Assembly (NCBI RefSeq): GCF_014384785.1
Contig: NZ_JACRSU010000002.1
Span: forward strand, 248,001-312,000
Source: Congzhengia minquanensis
GTDB lineage: Bacteria > Bacillota > Clostridia > UBA1381 > UBA9506
Direction: 5' to 3'
Length of the DNA stretch: 64,000 bases
The notes under the pieces are model-generated. The model was given only the letters and a program-made list of their open reading frames with translations, was not told the DNA's origin and did not search any database. How positions within the stretch are numbered: the first letter of the stretch is position 1; each line of letters begins with the position of its first letter. The position numbers and the translations under genes are program-made. This document shows positions 37,908-47,304 of the stretch, piece by piece.

Positions 37908-40900
37908 TTATTGAATTGCGGCTAAAATGTCTGCATAGGCCCAGTGTATCGGCAATAGGTCGGAAAATGGGTTATTTGATTCGCTGTCTGGTGCTTTTCC
38001 CAGCATTTTGTTCATCACCGTAACGGCTTCCGCCCGGGTGATGGGCTGGTCGGGCATAAACATGCCTCCATCATAGCCGTTTAACAATCCGCTGTCTGCC
38101 ATTTTTGAAATTGCGTTATACGCCCAGTGGGTTTCGCTTACATCGGCGAATTGGGTGTTTCCTTTATTCACTGTGCCAAACAAAAATTTAGAAGCCGCCG
38201 CGGCAAACTCTGCCCGGGTGATGTTTTTATCCGGACAAAACGAGCCGTCGCCATAGCCGTTTAAAACGCCCTTTTCCGTTACGGAAGCAACCGCATTGGA
38301 AAACCAGTCGCTGTCTGCTACGTCCTGAAAATAATTTTTTTCTTCCGGCGGACGCTGGTCGGCCATAAGCCTTGAAAAAATTGCCGCCGTTTCCGCCCGG
38401 GTAATTGGTGCGTCCGGCTGGAACGTGTTTTCCGTCTTCCCCGTCATATAGCCGCCGGCATTTCGTTTCAGCCTGGGCGAAACTGTGAGCGTCTTTGCAT
38501 CGGCATAGTAGGGAAATTCAAATTTTGCCTTGTCCGCCGCATCTTTCCCCAACACTGCAAAAATTCTGTTCTGGGCCGCCATGTCGTCTACAAAGTCTGC
38601 ATAGCTTTTTACGTCCTCCACCGTTGTGGAAAGCATTTCGCTGCGCACCTGTTTTATGTCTTCGGCAGTTTTCCCTGAAAGAGCCAAAAATGCGCCGTTT
38701 TCCGTGTTTGCTTCCCATTCGTCAAACTCGTTAATTGCAGAGACAATCATGCCGTCAAGTTCCTTTTGTGTCATTTCTAGGTTCCTTAAAAAGTTTCCCA
38801 TGCCGCTCCAAACCTGAACGGCCAGGTCTATGTCTTTCAGCCCCGCCACAGCGCACACCAGGGTGGTTCCGTCAACATTCATTCCAGCTCCATATACGCC
38901 GTATTGCCCCCGCATCACAGGGTATAAATATTTTGAAGCAACCACTTTTGTCATAATATTCATTTTTCCTGAAAACGCATATCCGCCTTCTGTAAGAAAT
39001 CCCGCCAGCATAAAGTGGTCTGCGTCGTCTAAGGTGGTGATGGTGGCGGCAGACGGATATCCCACCGGGAGCTTCCATTCCATAATGCTTCCTGCTTTCA
39101 TTTCGCCAAACCGGGCGGCAACCGTGGCTTTAAACTGCTGGCTGCCGGATTGCGAACCCACATACTCTGCAAACGGCGCGCAGGACAAAATGCGGTTTGC
39201 AAGCGTTTTCACAGTTTCAAACCGCCTGTTGGTTTCCTCAGGCGACAGTTCTGCCTGCTTTAAATAACGAAAGTATGCCAGCGATCCCTGACCAATGCTG
39301 CCCCGGGTAACGCTGTTAAATCGTTTCCCCATAGACTGGGCAGACTGCATCAATTCATAGGACACGAAGTATGGGTCGCGGTATCCGTTTTTCAAAATAT
39401 CGTCTGCTGCGTTTTTTAAATATTCCTTAAAATCTTCCTCATTCCACAGCTTATCTCCCAAAAGAAATTCCATAGCCAAATTCAGCTTGCTTTCCATTTC
39501 GCCGCTTGGCGCATTCATTCCAACACAGAGCATAGGACGAACGACAGAATCGTCCTTTGCATTTTCTAAGCCGCAAAGCTCAAAATAAATCCCATCTAAA
39601 CCGCTTTTTTGCAGCTGATAATTTAAAAATCCGTTCATCAACTGCAGCTCATTTAAGCTTTCGCCTTTCAGGCCAATGTCAAAAAACAGGCTGGCAGAGT
39701 CGGTTTCACGGTCTTCAATCACCGTGCTGAAATAGGAAATTTGATTGATTTTTTCCTCCTGAGCCTGGAGCAAATCAGGGGTTTGGTCAACCTCATCCAG
39801 GGTTAACGACGGAATCCGCGCCACTGCCTCCGGATCCTCCGGCGCGTTTACCCAGGCGTTAAAGTCTTCTGTGTCCTGTCTTATCTGCTCCAGTTCTTCT
39901 GCGGTTGCCGTAATGGTGTCGCTGACAGGCACCTTTGCCCCGTTGCCCGAAACCACAATCACACTGTAAGGGTTTTTCGTAAAATAAGTTTCTAACACCG
40001 TGTTAAAATAATCTGGATTGCCCTTCAGCCAGTCGGCAATTTCCGTCATTTCCAGCCAGGAAAACGGGTCTTGGGTATATACCAGTCCGTTAAAAACATT
40101 CAGTTCTGTGGAATAGCCGTATGGATTTTTTCTCTCCTCTATGTAACTGTCGATTTTACTGTTTAAATCGTCTTTTGATATGCCCTGTGTTTCAAAGTCA
40201 GATAAAATAGTTTTATAGTGCGCAATCATTTCGTCCTTTTGTTCAATGGGCACCTCCGAAACAAGCAGCGCCAGATTTGAAATGCCGCCGGTATTCCCGC
40301 CCGAAACATAGTTTTTGGAATTCACCTCATCCATTTTTGCCATCACGAGATTAAATAAAATATCTCTTGCGTAAACCTCTTTCACACTGTGCATCGGCAC
40401 GCCTGAGGACATGAAGCCAATGTCCACGGTTTTGGTATTCCCTGTAATGTTGAATTCACAAATTGGTTCAGCCGGCGTCTGTTTTGTATCGGGAAATGCA
40501 ATTGAAATGTTTTTTTGTACCGAATCGTTAAAAAATTTGTTTAACAGGGAAAGGGACTTTAAAATGTCCTGTTTGCCTACAAGACAGGTCATGCTGTTAG
40601 ACGGCGTGTAATAGGTATGGTAAACCCTTAAAAGGTCTTCGTATGTAAGATCTTTTATGTCCTCCACCGTGCCGCCGCTGTTAAAGGCAGGGGTTGTCTC
40701 GCCGTAAAGCGCGGTATAAAGCTTATCCGCTAAAAAATTCACAGAATTTTCTGAGCTCTCTAAGCTTTTAATCCGCAGCTCGTTATAAACCACACCGTTA
40801 TATTGCACCGCCCCGTCTTGATATTCTTTGCGGATTCCCTGCTGGCGGAAAATATTTTCTTCCGTGAGCAAAAGCGGGTGGAAAATACCATTTAAGTAGA

Positions 40901-41336
40901 CGTCCATTAAATTATAATACTCTGTTTCATTTTTTGTTTTCACCGTGTAATAGGTGCAGTCGTCAGACGTATAGGCGTTAATTTCCTCTGCCAAGGCATT
41001 CGCATTCAAGTAGCTCATAATATTCTTTACAGGATACTTTTCGCTGCCGCACAGCAGGCTGTGTTCCAGCACGTGGTTTGCGCCCTTGTTGTCCTTTGGC
41101 GGGGTTTTAAACCCAATGGAAAACTCCCGTTTTTCGGCGCCGTTGTCTACATAAACAACTTCAGCGCCGGTTTTTATGTGCTTAAAATAATATGCCGTGC
41201 CGCTTAAATTTTCAATATACTGCTGGGAAACAAGCGTAAATCCTGTCTGTGCATATCCTTCGTCCGCGAAAGCCACACATTGCATGTTAAATAACAAAAT
41301 TGCTGCTGCAATCAAGGTCCAAATCTTTTTTACCAT
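37908..41336 (-). CDS. Secreted M16C (presequence-protease-type) zinc metallopeptidase with three SLH domains
   Basis: A 1,142-residue exported protein. Start ATG 41336 behind CAGGAG gives a classical signal peptide (MVKKIWTLIAAAILLFN...AFA). The inverted zinc motif HVLEH lies near residue 88. An additional Glu, as in M16 enzymes, is expected in the EINAYTSDDCTYY region ~70 residues later. The four-part M16C architecture fills residues ~30-970. The last ~175 residues carry three SLH repeats (e.g. FADVSETHWAYNAISKMADSGLLNGYDGG with TRAE motifs), which anchor proteins to pyruvylated wall polymers. M16C enzymes usually degrade peptides inside a closed chamber and are normally ~970 residues long. 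It lies four bases after an anti-sigma-like gene, so it is probably in an ECF sigma operon. Confidence 0.9.
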   Translation of the reverse strand: MVKKIWTLIAAAILLFNMQCVAFADEGYAQTGFTLVSQQYIENLSGTAYYFKHIKTGAEVVYVDNGAEKREFSIGFKTPPKDNKGANHVLEHSLLCGSEKYPVKNIMSYLNANALAEEINAYTSDDCTYYTVKTKNETEYYNLMDVYLNGIFHPLLLTEENIFRQQGIRKEYQDGAVQYNGVVYNELRIKSLESSENSVNFLADKLYTALYGETTPAFNSGGTVEDIKDLTYEDLLRVYHTYYTPSNSMTCLVGKQDILKSLSLLNKFFNDSVQKNISIAFPDTKQTPAEPICEFNITGNTKTVDIGFMSSGVPMHSVKEVYARDILFNLVMAKMDEVNSKNYVSGGNTGGISNLALLVSEVPIEQKDEMIAHYKTILSDFETQGISKDDLNSKIDSYIEERKNPYGYSTELNVFNGLVYTQDPFSWLEMTEIADWLKGNPDYFNTVLETYFTKNPYSVIVVSGNGAKVPVSDTITATAEELEQIRQDTEDFNAWVNAPEDPEAVARIPSLTLDEVDQTPDLLQAQEEKINQISYFSTVIEDRETDSASLFFDIGLKGESLNELQLMNGFLNYQLQKSGLDGIYFELCGLENAKDDSVVRPMLCVGMNAPSGEMESKLNLAMEFLLGDKLWNEEDFKEYLKNAADDILKNGYRDPYFVSYELMQSAQSMGKRFNSVTRGSIGQGSLAYFRYLKQAELSPEETNRRFETVKTLANRILSCAPFAEYVGSQSGSQQFKATVAARFGEMKAGSIMEWKLPVGYPSAATITTLDDADHFMLAGFLTEGGYAFSGKMNIMTKVVASKYLYPVMRGQYGVYGAGMNVDGTTLVCAVAGLKDIDLAVQVWSGMGNFLRNLEMTQKELDGMIVSAINEFDEWEANTENGAFLALSGKTAEDIKQVRSEMLSTTVEDVKSYADFVDDMAAQNRIFAVLGKDAADKAKFEFPYYADAKTLTVSPRLKRNAGGYMTGKTENTFQPDAPITRAETAAIFSRLMADQRPPEEKNYFQDVADSDWFSNAVASVTEKGVLNGYGDGSFCPDKNITRAEFAAAASKFLFGTVNKGNTQFADVSETHWAYNAISKMADSGLLNGYDGGMFMPDQPITRAEAVTVMNKMLGKAPDSESNNPFSDLLPIHWAYADILAAIQ

Positions 41337-41340
41337 AAAA

Positions 41341-42072
41341 TCACTCCTGACCGTCAATAAATTCTTTTGCCATTTCTACCAGTTCTTCTGCAGACAGTTC
41401 TGTATCCATAGCGCAGAGAGAGTAGTTTAATCCCCCATAGCTCCAGGTTACAATCTGCACCTGAACGGTTTCAATTTTGTTGCTGCCGTAGCTAAAAACA
41501 TATTTGCCTGCGGTTTCGTCCAGTTTATCCTGCTTTGTCTTTTTATAATCTCCCGGCACCATCTTGTTTACATAGGCGTAATAGCCAATGTCACTGCCGC
41601 GGTGCTGTGCAACAGTTTCGCTTAAACTATTGTTTTCGCCTATAGCCGCGCCGTCGATATAAATGGAAATGCTGTCCTTCCCCCTTTTGTACCAGCATCC
41701 CAGAGATTTATACTGTTCAAGAACGTTTCCGTTTGCATCTGCGCTTTCATCTTCTGAAATATTTCCGGATTGAAATTGAAATCCGTTTTGAAACGCGGCC
41801 AAAATGTTGGCCGAAAAACCCAAATCCTTTTGCAGGGTTTGTGCGCTGGGCGGTGAAAAATAGTCGGGTATGCTGCTGGACTGGCCGGACCGCGACGCAA
41901 TAATGCTGCTTGCCGCCCAAACAGAAAAACCGCAGATTAAAACAACCGCAGCGGCTAGCGCCGCAATTTTTGAAAGCCTGATTCTGCGTATTTTTTTTGC
42001 CGGGCCGCCGGCTTCTAAAACAAATTTTTCATCTATATTGCCAATTTCCTGAAATAAATCTTTATTTGTCAC
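41341..42072 (-). CDS. Putative anti-sigma factor (single-span membrane protein)
   Basis: A 243-residue protein. The N-terminal ~30 residues are polar and cytoplasmic, one hydrophobic helix follows (~33-52, ALAAAVVLICGFSVWAAS), and the remainder is extracellular, ending with VETAEEL-like acidic residues. The start overlaps the ECF sigma stop codon by four bases (ATGA), the usual position of a cognate anti-sigma factor. No zinc-binding ZAS motif is seen. The extracellular domain resembles DUF4367-type sensor regions only loosely. Confidence 0.7.
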   Translation of the reverse strand: MTNKDLFQEIGNIDEKFVLEAGGPAKKIRRIRLSKIAALAAAVVLICGFSVWAASSIIASRSGQSSSIPDYFSPPSAQTLQKDLGFSANILAAFQNGFQFQSGNISEDESADANGNVLEQYKSLGCWYKRGKDSISIYIDGAAIGENNSLSETVAQHRGSDIGYYAYVNKMVPGDYKKTKQDKLDETAGKYVFSYGSNKIETVQVQIVTWSYGGLNYSLCAMDTELSAEELVEMAKEFIDGQE

Positions 42073-42626
42073 AGTGTAACGCCTTCCTTTTCTAAATATT
42101 TTTTTAGCCCGCTGCGCGTGCGCATGAGCATGGACTTAACCTTGCTTTCACTGAAATGGTATCTTAAAGCGATATCTTTTATGGTATCGGAATACCAATA
42201 TCTTCTGACAAACACAGCCCGCTTTGCGCTGTCGGCATGTTTTAAAAACCTGTTTATGTGTTCGGCCGTTTCTCCCTCTTCAAGGCTGCCCTCCGCCGTA
42301 TCCCGCGCAGGGATACATTCCGAAAGCTCGGACAAAATCAGGTCGAAAGCACGGTTTCGCTTGTCTGCCGTGTAATAGTCATACCTGTTTAATGCATGGT
42401 TTCGCACAATGCGGCCTAAAAATGCCGCAAGCGACTTTGGCTGTGCCGGCGGTATTGCGTTCCACGCCGCAAAATATGCGTCGTTTTCACATTCCTCTGC
42501 GTCGGCAGAATTGTTTAAAATGCGGTATGCAACCGATTTCAGCAGCGCTCCATATTTTAACGACGACGCATGAATTGCCTCCTCGTCCCGTTTCAAATAT
42601 AAGCCTATGATTGTTTCATCCTCCAT
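42069..42626 (-). CDS. ECF-type RNA polymerase sigma factor
   Basis: A 185-residue sigma-70 family protein. Region 2 is seen in YGALLKSVAYRILNNSADAEECENDAYFAAWNAIPP. Region 4 is seen in AKRAVFVRRYWYSDTIKDIALRYHFSESKVKSMLMRTRSGLKKYLEKEG with a helix-turn-helix. It heads the sigma/anti-sigma/M16-protease unit. The target promoters are unknown but probably include its own. Confidence 0.88.
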   Translation of the reverse strand: MEDETIIGLYLKRDEEAIHASSLKYGALLKSVAYRILNNSADAEECENDAYFAAWNAIPPAQPKSLAAFLGRIVRNHALNRYDYYTADKRNRAFDLILSELSECIPARDTAEGSLEEGETAEHINRFLKHADSAKRAVFVRRYWYSDTIKDIALRYHFSESKVKSMLMRTRSGLKKYLEKEGVTL

Positions 42627-42724
42627 GGTTTTTCAGTCTCCTTTGTGTAGCGGCCCTACATCTATACTGTAAGAAATTATTTGCGATGGTTGCATTTTAT
42701 TTTTATTATACCACAAAATTTTAT

Positions 42725-42778
42725 TTAAGGTTGCCGTAAGGTTTCATTCAGCTTGGCGAAAGGTAGCCGTGCTACAAT
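42725..42778 (+). promoter_or_regulatory. Promoter and TAAGGTT operator of the lantibiotic-type ABC operon
   Basis: TAAGGTT at 42726-42732 and 42737-42743 (11 bp apart), in the same 19-bp context as at 27754. TACAAT (42773-42778) preceded by TGC forms an extended -10; the -35 is poor, so activation is expected. Confidence 0.65.
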
Positions 42779-42811
42779 GAAATCAGCTTAAAAAAGAAAG
42801 GAATGAAGTTT

Positions 42812-43543
42812 ATGCAAGAAATCGTACATACAAACGGGTTGACGAAACGGTATGGCGACTGTTTTTCTGTAAACAATTTGGATATGGTGGTGTTTGAGGA
42901 AAAAATATACGGCTTTTTAGGCCCCAACGGAGCCGGAAAATCCACCACGCTGAAAATGCTTTTGGGGCTGATACATCCCACCCAGGGAGAAATTGATCTG
43001 TTTGGCAAACGAATTACGGCGAAAAACAGGCTGGAGGCGCTAAAATATATCGGCTCCCTAATTGAAACTCCCTCTTATTATGGACATTTGACGGGAAAAG
43101 AAAATTTAAAAATTCAACAAATGCTGCTGGGCGTGCCAAAAGAAAACATCGACGAGGTGTTATCTATTGTGCGTCTTCAGTGCCAAGCCTCAAAAAAGGT
43201 ATCGGCCTATTCGCTGGGAATGAAACAGCGGCTCGGGCTGGCATCTGCCCTGCTTTCCTTCCCCAGGCTATTAATTTTAGACGAACCGACAAATGGGCTT
43301 GACCCCGCCGGAATTCAGGAAATGCGGGAGCTGATTATAAGCCTTCCCGAACGATTTGGCATGACGGTGATTGTGTCGAGCCACCTTCTTTCAGAAATCG
43401 ACCAGATGGCGGAGGATATTGGCATTATTGCGGGAGGAAAACTAAAATTTCAGGGCAGTTTATCTGCCCTGCACAACATGGACAGAACAAAAAATTTGGA
43501 AGAAATTTTCTTAGAACTTACAGGAAAAGAGGGAAGCTTATGA
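42812..43543 (+). CDS. Lantibiotic-immunity-type ABC transporter ATP-binding protein
   Basis: A 243-residue ATPase. Walker A is GPNGAGKST, the signature is YSLGMKQRLGLASALL and Walker B is LLILDEPTNGLDPAGIQEMRELI, as in the LanF/BcrA group. ATG 42812 lies nine bases after AAGGA and is preferred to ATG 42803. It overlaps the first permease gene by four bases. Systems of this kind remove lantibiotics or bacitracin-like peptides from the membrane. No lantibiotic synthesis gene is nearby, so resistance to foreign peptides is more likely than self-immunity. Confidence 0.9.
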   Translation: MQEIVHTNGLTKRYGDCFSVNNLDMVVFEEKIYGFLGPNGAGKSTTLKMLLGLIHPTQGEIDLFGKRITAKNRLEALKYIGSLIETPSYYGHLTGKENLKIQQMLLGVPKENIDEVLSIVRLQCQASKKVSAYSLGMKQRLGLASALLSFPRLLILDEPTNGLDPAGIQEMRELIISLPERFGMTVIVSSHLLSEIDQMAEDIGIIAGGKLKFQGSLSALHNMDRTKNLEEIFLELTGKEGSL

Positions 43544-44292
43544 TTTCCCTTTTGAAAACAGAACATAAAAAAACGAAAAAGAAATATCTCCTGCTCACGT
43601 CGCTTTTGATAACGGCTCTGGATTTGGCCTGGATTTTCTACGGCAACTTTTCTGAAGACGCAATTTTAAAGGGCTGGATGATGTTTTTATATCAGCTGCC
43701 GCTGACCAATGCCATTTTTCTGCCCTTTTTAATGACGGTGGTGGCCTCGCGCCTTGCCGACATTGAACACCGGGGATGCATGCTAAAACAGCTTTGCACC
43801 ATTGTGCCCAGAGGTAAGCTGTTCGACGCAAAGCTTTTATACGGCTTTTCCATTGTTTTGGCATGCATGGTGATACAGTTTGTGTCGGTCTTTATATTTG
43901 GCTGTGTCAAAGGGTTTGGTGGCGTATATCCTTTTAGGCTTTACAGCGTCTATTGGCTGTTCACCATTGCAGCAAGCCTTGCCATTTACATTTTTCAGCA
44001 CACGCTTTCCATGCTCTTTCAAAATCAGGCAGTCCCTTTTTTTGCAGGCGTAATCGGGGAATTTTTGGGCGTGTTTTCCATGTTTTTGCCCCAGCTTCCG
44101 TGGCTGAGAAAATCCCTTTTATGGGGATATTACGGCGTTTTGCAGTTTGTGGGAAGCGACTGGGACAGCCAAACGCGCATCAGCACCTTTTATCTTTATG
44201 ACTTTGACTGGCTCTCTTTTGTCATTTTGCTGGCGGTGTGCCTTGTGCTGTATAGAATCGGACGGAGCTTATTTATAAAAAAGGAGGTTTAA
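43540..44292 (+). CDS. Lantibiotic immunity ABC transporter permease, MutE/EpiE type
   Basis: A 250-residue ABC-2-type permease with about six hydrophobic helices. It begins MISLLKTEHKKTKKKYLLL, typical of LanE-like subunits in which a short basic N-terminus leads into the first helix. The soluble ADIEHRGCMLKQLCTIV stretch after helix 2 is the coupling region. It is translationally coupled to the ATPase (ATGA overlap) and followed three bases later by a second permease. Confidence 0.82.
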   Translation: MISLLKTEHKKTKKKYLLLTSLLITALDLAWIFYGNFSEDAILKGWMMFLYQLPLTNAIFLPFLMTVVASRLADIEHRGCMLKQLCTIVPRGKLFDAKLLYGFSIVLACMVIQFVSVFIFGCVKGFGGVYPFRLYSVYWLFTIAASLAIYIFQHTLSMLFQNQAVPFFAGVIGEFLGVFSMFLPQLPWLRKSLLWGYYGVLQFVGSDWDSQTRISTFYLYDFDWLSFVILLAVCLVLYRIGRSLFIKKEV

Positions 44293-44295
44293 CAA

Positions 44296-45021
44296 ATGAT
44301 TTTAAAACTCATTTATGCAGACAGAATGAAACTGAAACGCTCGCCAATTTGGCTTGCGTTTTTGTTCATGCCCATTGTTCCCGCCTTATTGGGCACACTC
44401 AACTACCGGGCAAACATCGGCATTTTAAAAAACGGCTGGTATAGTCTGTGGACGCAGCATACGCTTTTTACCTGCTATTTCTTTCTCCCCATTATGCTGG
44501 GGATTTACTGCTCCTATCTCATGCGGCTTGAAAACAGCAACCACAACTGGAACAAACTGTTAACGATGCCGATAAAGCCGTGGCAGGTGTTTGTTTCAAA
44601 GCTCGTCACCGCTTCACTGATGCTGGTGTTAAGCGAGCTTTGGATTGGGCTTTTGTTCATTGTATCGGGTAAAATTGCAGGAATTTCAGAACCCATTCCG
44701 AAAGACTTAATTTTGTGGCTGGCCTGCGGAACACTGGGGGGCATGGTGATGGCATCGGTTCAGCTCATGCTTTCCGCCGTCTTAAAAAGCTTTGCGCTTC
44801 CTGTTGGGATTGCGCTGGCAGGCGGCATTTCCGGTCTTGTTGCGCTTGCAAAGGGGTTTGGCCATATCTACCCATATGCGCTGATGGCCTATGGCATGCG
44901 CTCAAATGCGCCCCAGGTGCTCATGGAAAACGGAAATTTGCAGTTTGTTGTCATTTGCCTGGCCTTTCTTGTTTTGTTCACGGCCTCCGGCAGCCTGTGG
45001 CTTTTAAAAAGGGACATTTAG
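44296..45021 (+). CDS. Lantibiotic immunity ABC transporter permease, MutG/EpiG type
   Basis: A 241-residue ABC-2-type permease with six hydrophobic helices. The coupling region reads LRLENSNHNWNKLLTMPIKPWQVFVSKL, typical of LanG subunits, and helix 5 is followed by GFGHIYPYALMAYGMRSN. Third gene of the operon, behind AGGAGG at 44283-44288. Confidence 0.82.
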   Translation: MILKLIYADRMKLKRSPIWLAFLFMPIVPALLGTLNYRANIGILKNGWYSLWTQHTLFTCYFFLPIMLGIYCSYLMRLENSNHNWNKLLTMPIKPWQVFVSKLVTASLMLVLSELWIGLLFIVSGKIAGISEPIPKDLILWLACGTLGGMVMASVQLMLSAVLKSFALPVGIALAGGISGLVALAKGFGHIYPYALMAYGMRSNAPQVLMENGNLQFVVICLAFLVLFTASGSLWLLKRDI

Positions 45022-45090
45022 GTCTTGCTCTGCTTTTCTCTCTGTGCTATAATGATTATATACGCTTTTAAAACACAGGAGGAATGACTT

Positions 45091-46284
45091 ATGATTGCAA
45101 AGACATATAAAGACATGTTAAGCGCAAAATCGGTTATCCGTCAGCTTTCAGAATTTGCCACTGCAAGGGGCGCGGAAATCGGTTATGAAAATGTGTTCGA
45201 TTTCAGTCTCGGAAACCCGTCAGTCCCGGTGCCGGCGGCGTTTACCGACATGATGATAAAGCTTTTGAAAGAAAGCAACCCCATTGACCTGCACGGATAC
45301 AGCCAAAGCCTGGGAATCCCTTCCGTCAGGGCAAAAATTGCGGCGTCTTTAAACCAGCGGTTCGGCATGGACTATACGCAGGACCACATTTTTATGACGG
45401 CGGGCGCGGCAGGCGCCATTGCCCACGCATTGCGCTGCGTAACAGAGCCCGGCGACGAGGTGCTCACCTTCGCGCCGTTCTTTCCGGAATATAACCCTTA
45501 TGTAAATTTATCCGGCGCAGTGTTAAAAGTTGTTCCACCGAATACAGAAGATTTTCAGATTAATTTTGAGGCCTTTGAACAAATGCTTACCAAAAAAGTG
45601 ATGGCCGTGCTGATTAACACACCGAACAATCCATCTGGCATTGCTTACTCCGAGGAAACAATAAAGAAACTTGCCGCTGTTTTAACAGAAAAATCGAAAG
45701 AGTTCGGGCACGAAATTTATATTATTTCCGATGAACCCTACCGTGAAATTACCTTTGACGGCAACGAAATTGTGTATGTGTCAAACTATTATGACTATAC
45801 TTTAAGCTGCTACTCTTACTCAAAATCGCTGTCCCTGCCGGGAGAACGCATTGGATATGTGGCAATTCACCCCAAATGCCCCTATGCGAAAGAAATGGTG
45901 GTAATGTGCGGACAGATTTCCCGCGGAATTGGCCACAACTGCCCCGCTTCCATTATTCAGCTGGCCGTGGGCGAAACCTGCGGCTTAACCGCCGATTTGT
46001 CGGTTTATGAAACCAACATGAATCTGCTATACGATGTTTTGATTGATTTAGGGTTTACGGTTGTTCGGCCCGGCGGAACGTTCTACATTTTCCCCAAGGC
46101 CTTAGAGGAGGACGCAAAAATCTTCTGCGAAAAAGCGCTGAAATATGATTTGGTTTTTGTGCCGGCAGATACCTTTGGCTGTCCCGGATATTTTAGAATT
46201 GCTTATTGTATCGACACTGAAAAGGTGAAGCGTTCCATTCCCGTCATTCGCAAATTTGTGGAAACGGAGTATCCCAACAGATAG
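45091..46284 (+). CDS. Pyridoxal-phosphate-dependent aminotransferase, class I/II
   Basis: A 397-residue fold-type I aminotransferase. Visible landmarks are MTAGAAGAIAHALRC (PLP phosphate-binding), NTPNNPSGIAY, IISDEPYREITFD (Asp to the pyridine nitrogen) and the Schiff-base Lys in SYSKSLSLPGERIGY. The terminal part contains GGTFYIFPKALEEDAKIFCEKALKYDLVFVPADTFGCPGYFRIAYC. The substrate is probably aspartate or an aromatic or branched amino acid, but it cannot be fixed. ATG 45091 follows AGGAGG. It sits 69 bases after the ABC operon; a shared function is not obvious. Confidence 0.92.
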   Translation: MIAKTYKDMLSAKSVIRQLSEFATARGAEIGYENVFDFSLGNPSVPVPAAFTDMMIKLLKESNPIDLHGYSQSLGIPSVRAKIAASLNQRFGMDYTQDHIFMTAGAAGAIAHALRCVTEPGDEVLTFAPFFPEYNPYVNLSGAVLKVVPPNTEDFQINFEAFEQMLTKKVMAVLINTPNNPSGIAYSEETIKKLAAVLTEKSKEFGHEIYIISDEPYREITFDGNEIVYVSNYYDYTLSCYSYSKSLSLPGERIGYVAIHPKCPYAKEMVVMCGQISRGIGHNCPASIIQLAVGETCGLTADLSVYETNMNLLYDVLIDLGFTVVRPGGTFYIFPKALEEDAKIFCEKALKYDLVFVPADTFGCPGYFRIAYCIDTEKVKRSIPVIRKFVETEYPNR

Positions 46285-46297
46285 ACATAAATATAAA

Positions 46298-46329
46298 AAA
46301 AACAGGGACTACGTTATGTCCCTGTTTTT
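46298..46329. terminator. Bidirectional terminator between aminotransferase and EamA genes
   Basis: AAAAACAGGGAC (46298-46309) pairs with GTCCCTGTTTTT (46318-46329) around an 8-nt loop. It overlaps the 3' end of the convergent EamA gene. Confidence 0.88.
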
Positions 46330-47180
46330 CTATGCCCAAAAATCTCGGCAAAAACCGCTCCGCCAAGAATGAAAACAGCTCCTAAAATGTGCATAGGCAG
46401 CAGCGTTTCTTTTAAAACAAACACTGACAGCAGCACAGCCGAAAGCGGTTCTAAATAGCCGCACACTGCAATTGTTTGAACAGGTAGCGCTCCGATAGAC
46501 GAAAAATAAAGGTAACAGCCCAGGCCTGTATTCACCAGGCCCAAAATGAGGATATAGACCCAATCCCCGCTGTTAATTTGTATAACTTCGTTTGTTTTGC
46601 AACCAACATACACTGCGGCGGTAAGAAAGCTAACAAACAGCTGTATCATTGCATTTTCCAGCCCTTTAACATGAACGCTTTTTTTATTAAAAATTACCAT
46701 GACAGCATACATCACCGCCGACATACCTGCCAAAACAACGCCCCCGGCGTTTCCCCTAATCTCTTCTGCTCCGCTGTTTATGAATAAAATTCCTACCAAT
46801 ACAACAAAAAAACTGCCTATTTTAATTCCGGTTAATTTTTCCCGGAAGAGTATTGGAGAGAGAAGCATAACAATTACAGGGCCGCAGTAATACATCAGTG
46901 AAGCCGTTCCAACTCCAATTTGTATGTAGGCCTCGTACAGCAGCATCCAGCTTGCACCCATGGCCGCGCCGGAAATTGCTATATTGAAACAATCCTTTTT
47001 AAATTGAAGAAAGCAAATTGTTCGTTTAGACAGCATAAACACCACAATTAGCAGCAAGCTGCCTGCAAACGTTCTAAGTAGCACAATGTTGCTGCTTTCA
47101 AGCGTGATTTTGCTTGCCACAATTCCGTTTGAACCAAAAAGCAACAGCGCTAAAATATATTTAATATAGTTCTTTGCCAT
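46314..47180 (-). CDS. EamA family (drug/metabolite) transporter
   Basis: A 288-residue membrane protein with ten hydrophobic helices in two EamA halves. The second-half signature is visible in FVYF-like SSIGALPVQTIAVCGYLEPLSAVLLSVFVLKETLLPMHILGAVFILGGAVFAE. These are metabolite exporters with broad specificity. ATG 47180 lies eight bases behind AGGAG; longer starts lack spacing. It is divergent from a LysR regulator, which probably controls it. Confidence 0.88.
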   Translation of the reverse strand: MAKNYIKYILALLLFGSNGIVASKITLESSNIVLLRTFAGSLLLIVVFMLSKRTICFLQFKKDCFNIAISGAAMGASWMLLYEAYIQIGVGTASLMYYCGPVIVMLLSPILFREKLTGIKIGSFFVVLVGILFINSGAEEIRGNAGGVVLAGMSAVMYAVMVIFNKKSVHVKGLENAMIQLFVSFLTAAVYVGCKTNEVIQINSGDWVYILILGLVNTGLGCYLYFSSIGALPVQTIAVCGYLEPLSAVLLSVFVLKETLLPMHILGAVFILGGAVFAEIFGHRKTGT

Positions 47181-47304
47181 TTTCATCGCTCCTATTGACA
47201 AATCTTTATGCATAGTATATCATAAACTTATCAATTACAAAAGCGAATGTTTTAAATATTTATCATTACATTTTAGAATGGATATAATTGGGGGAGTTTA
47301 CAAA

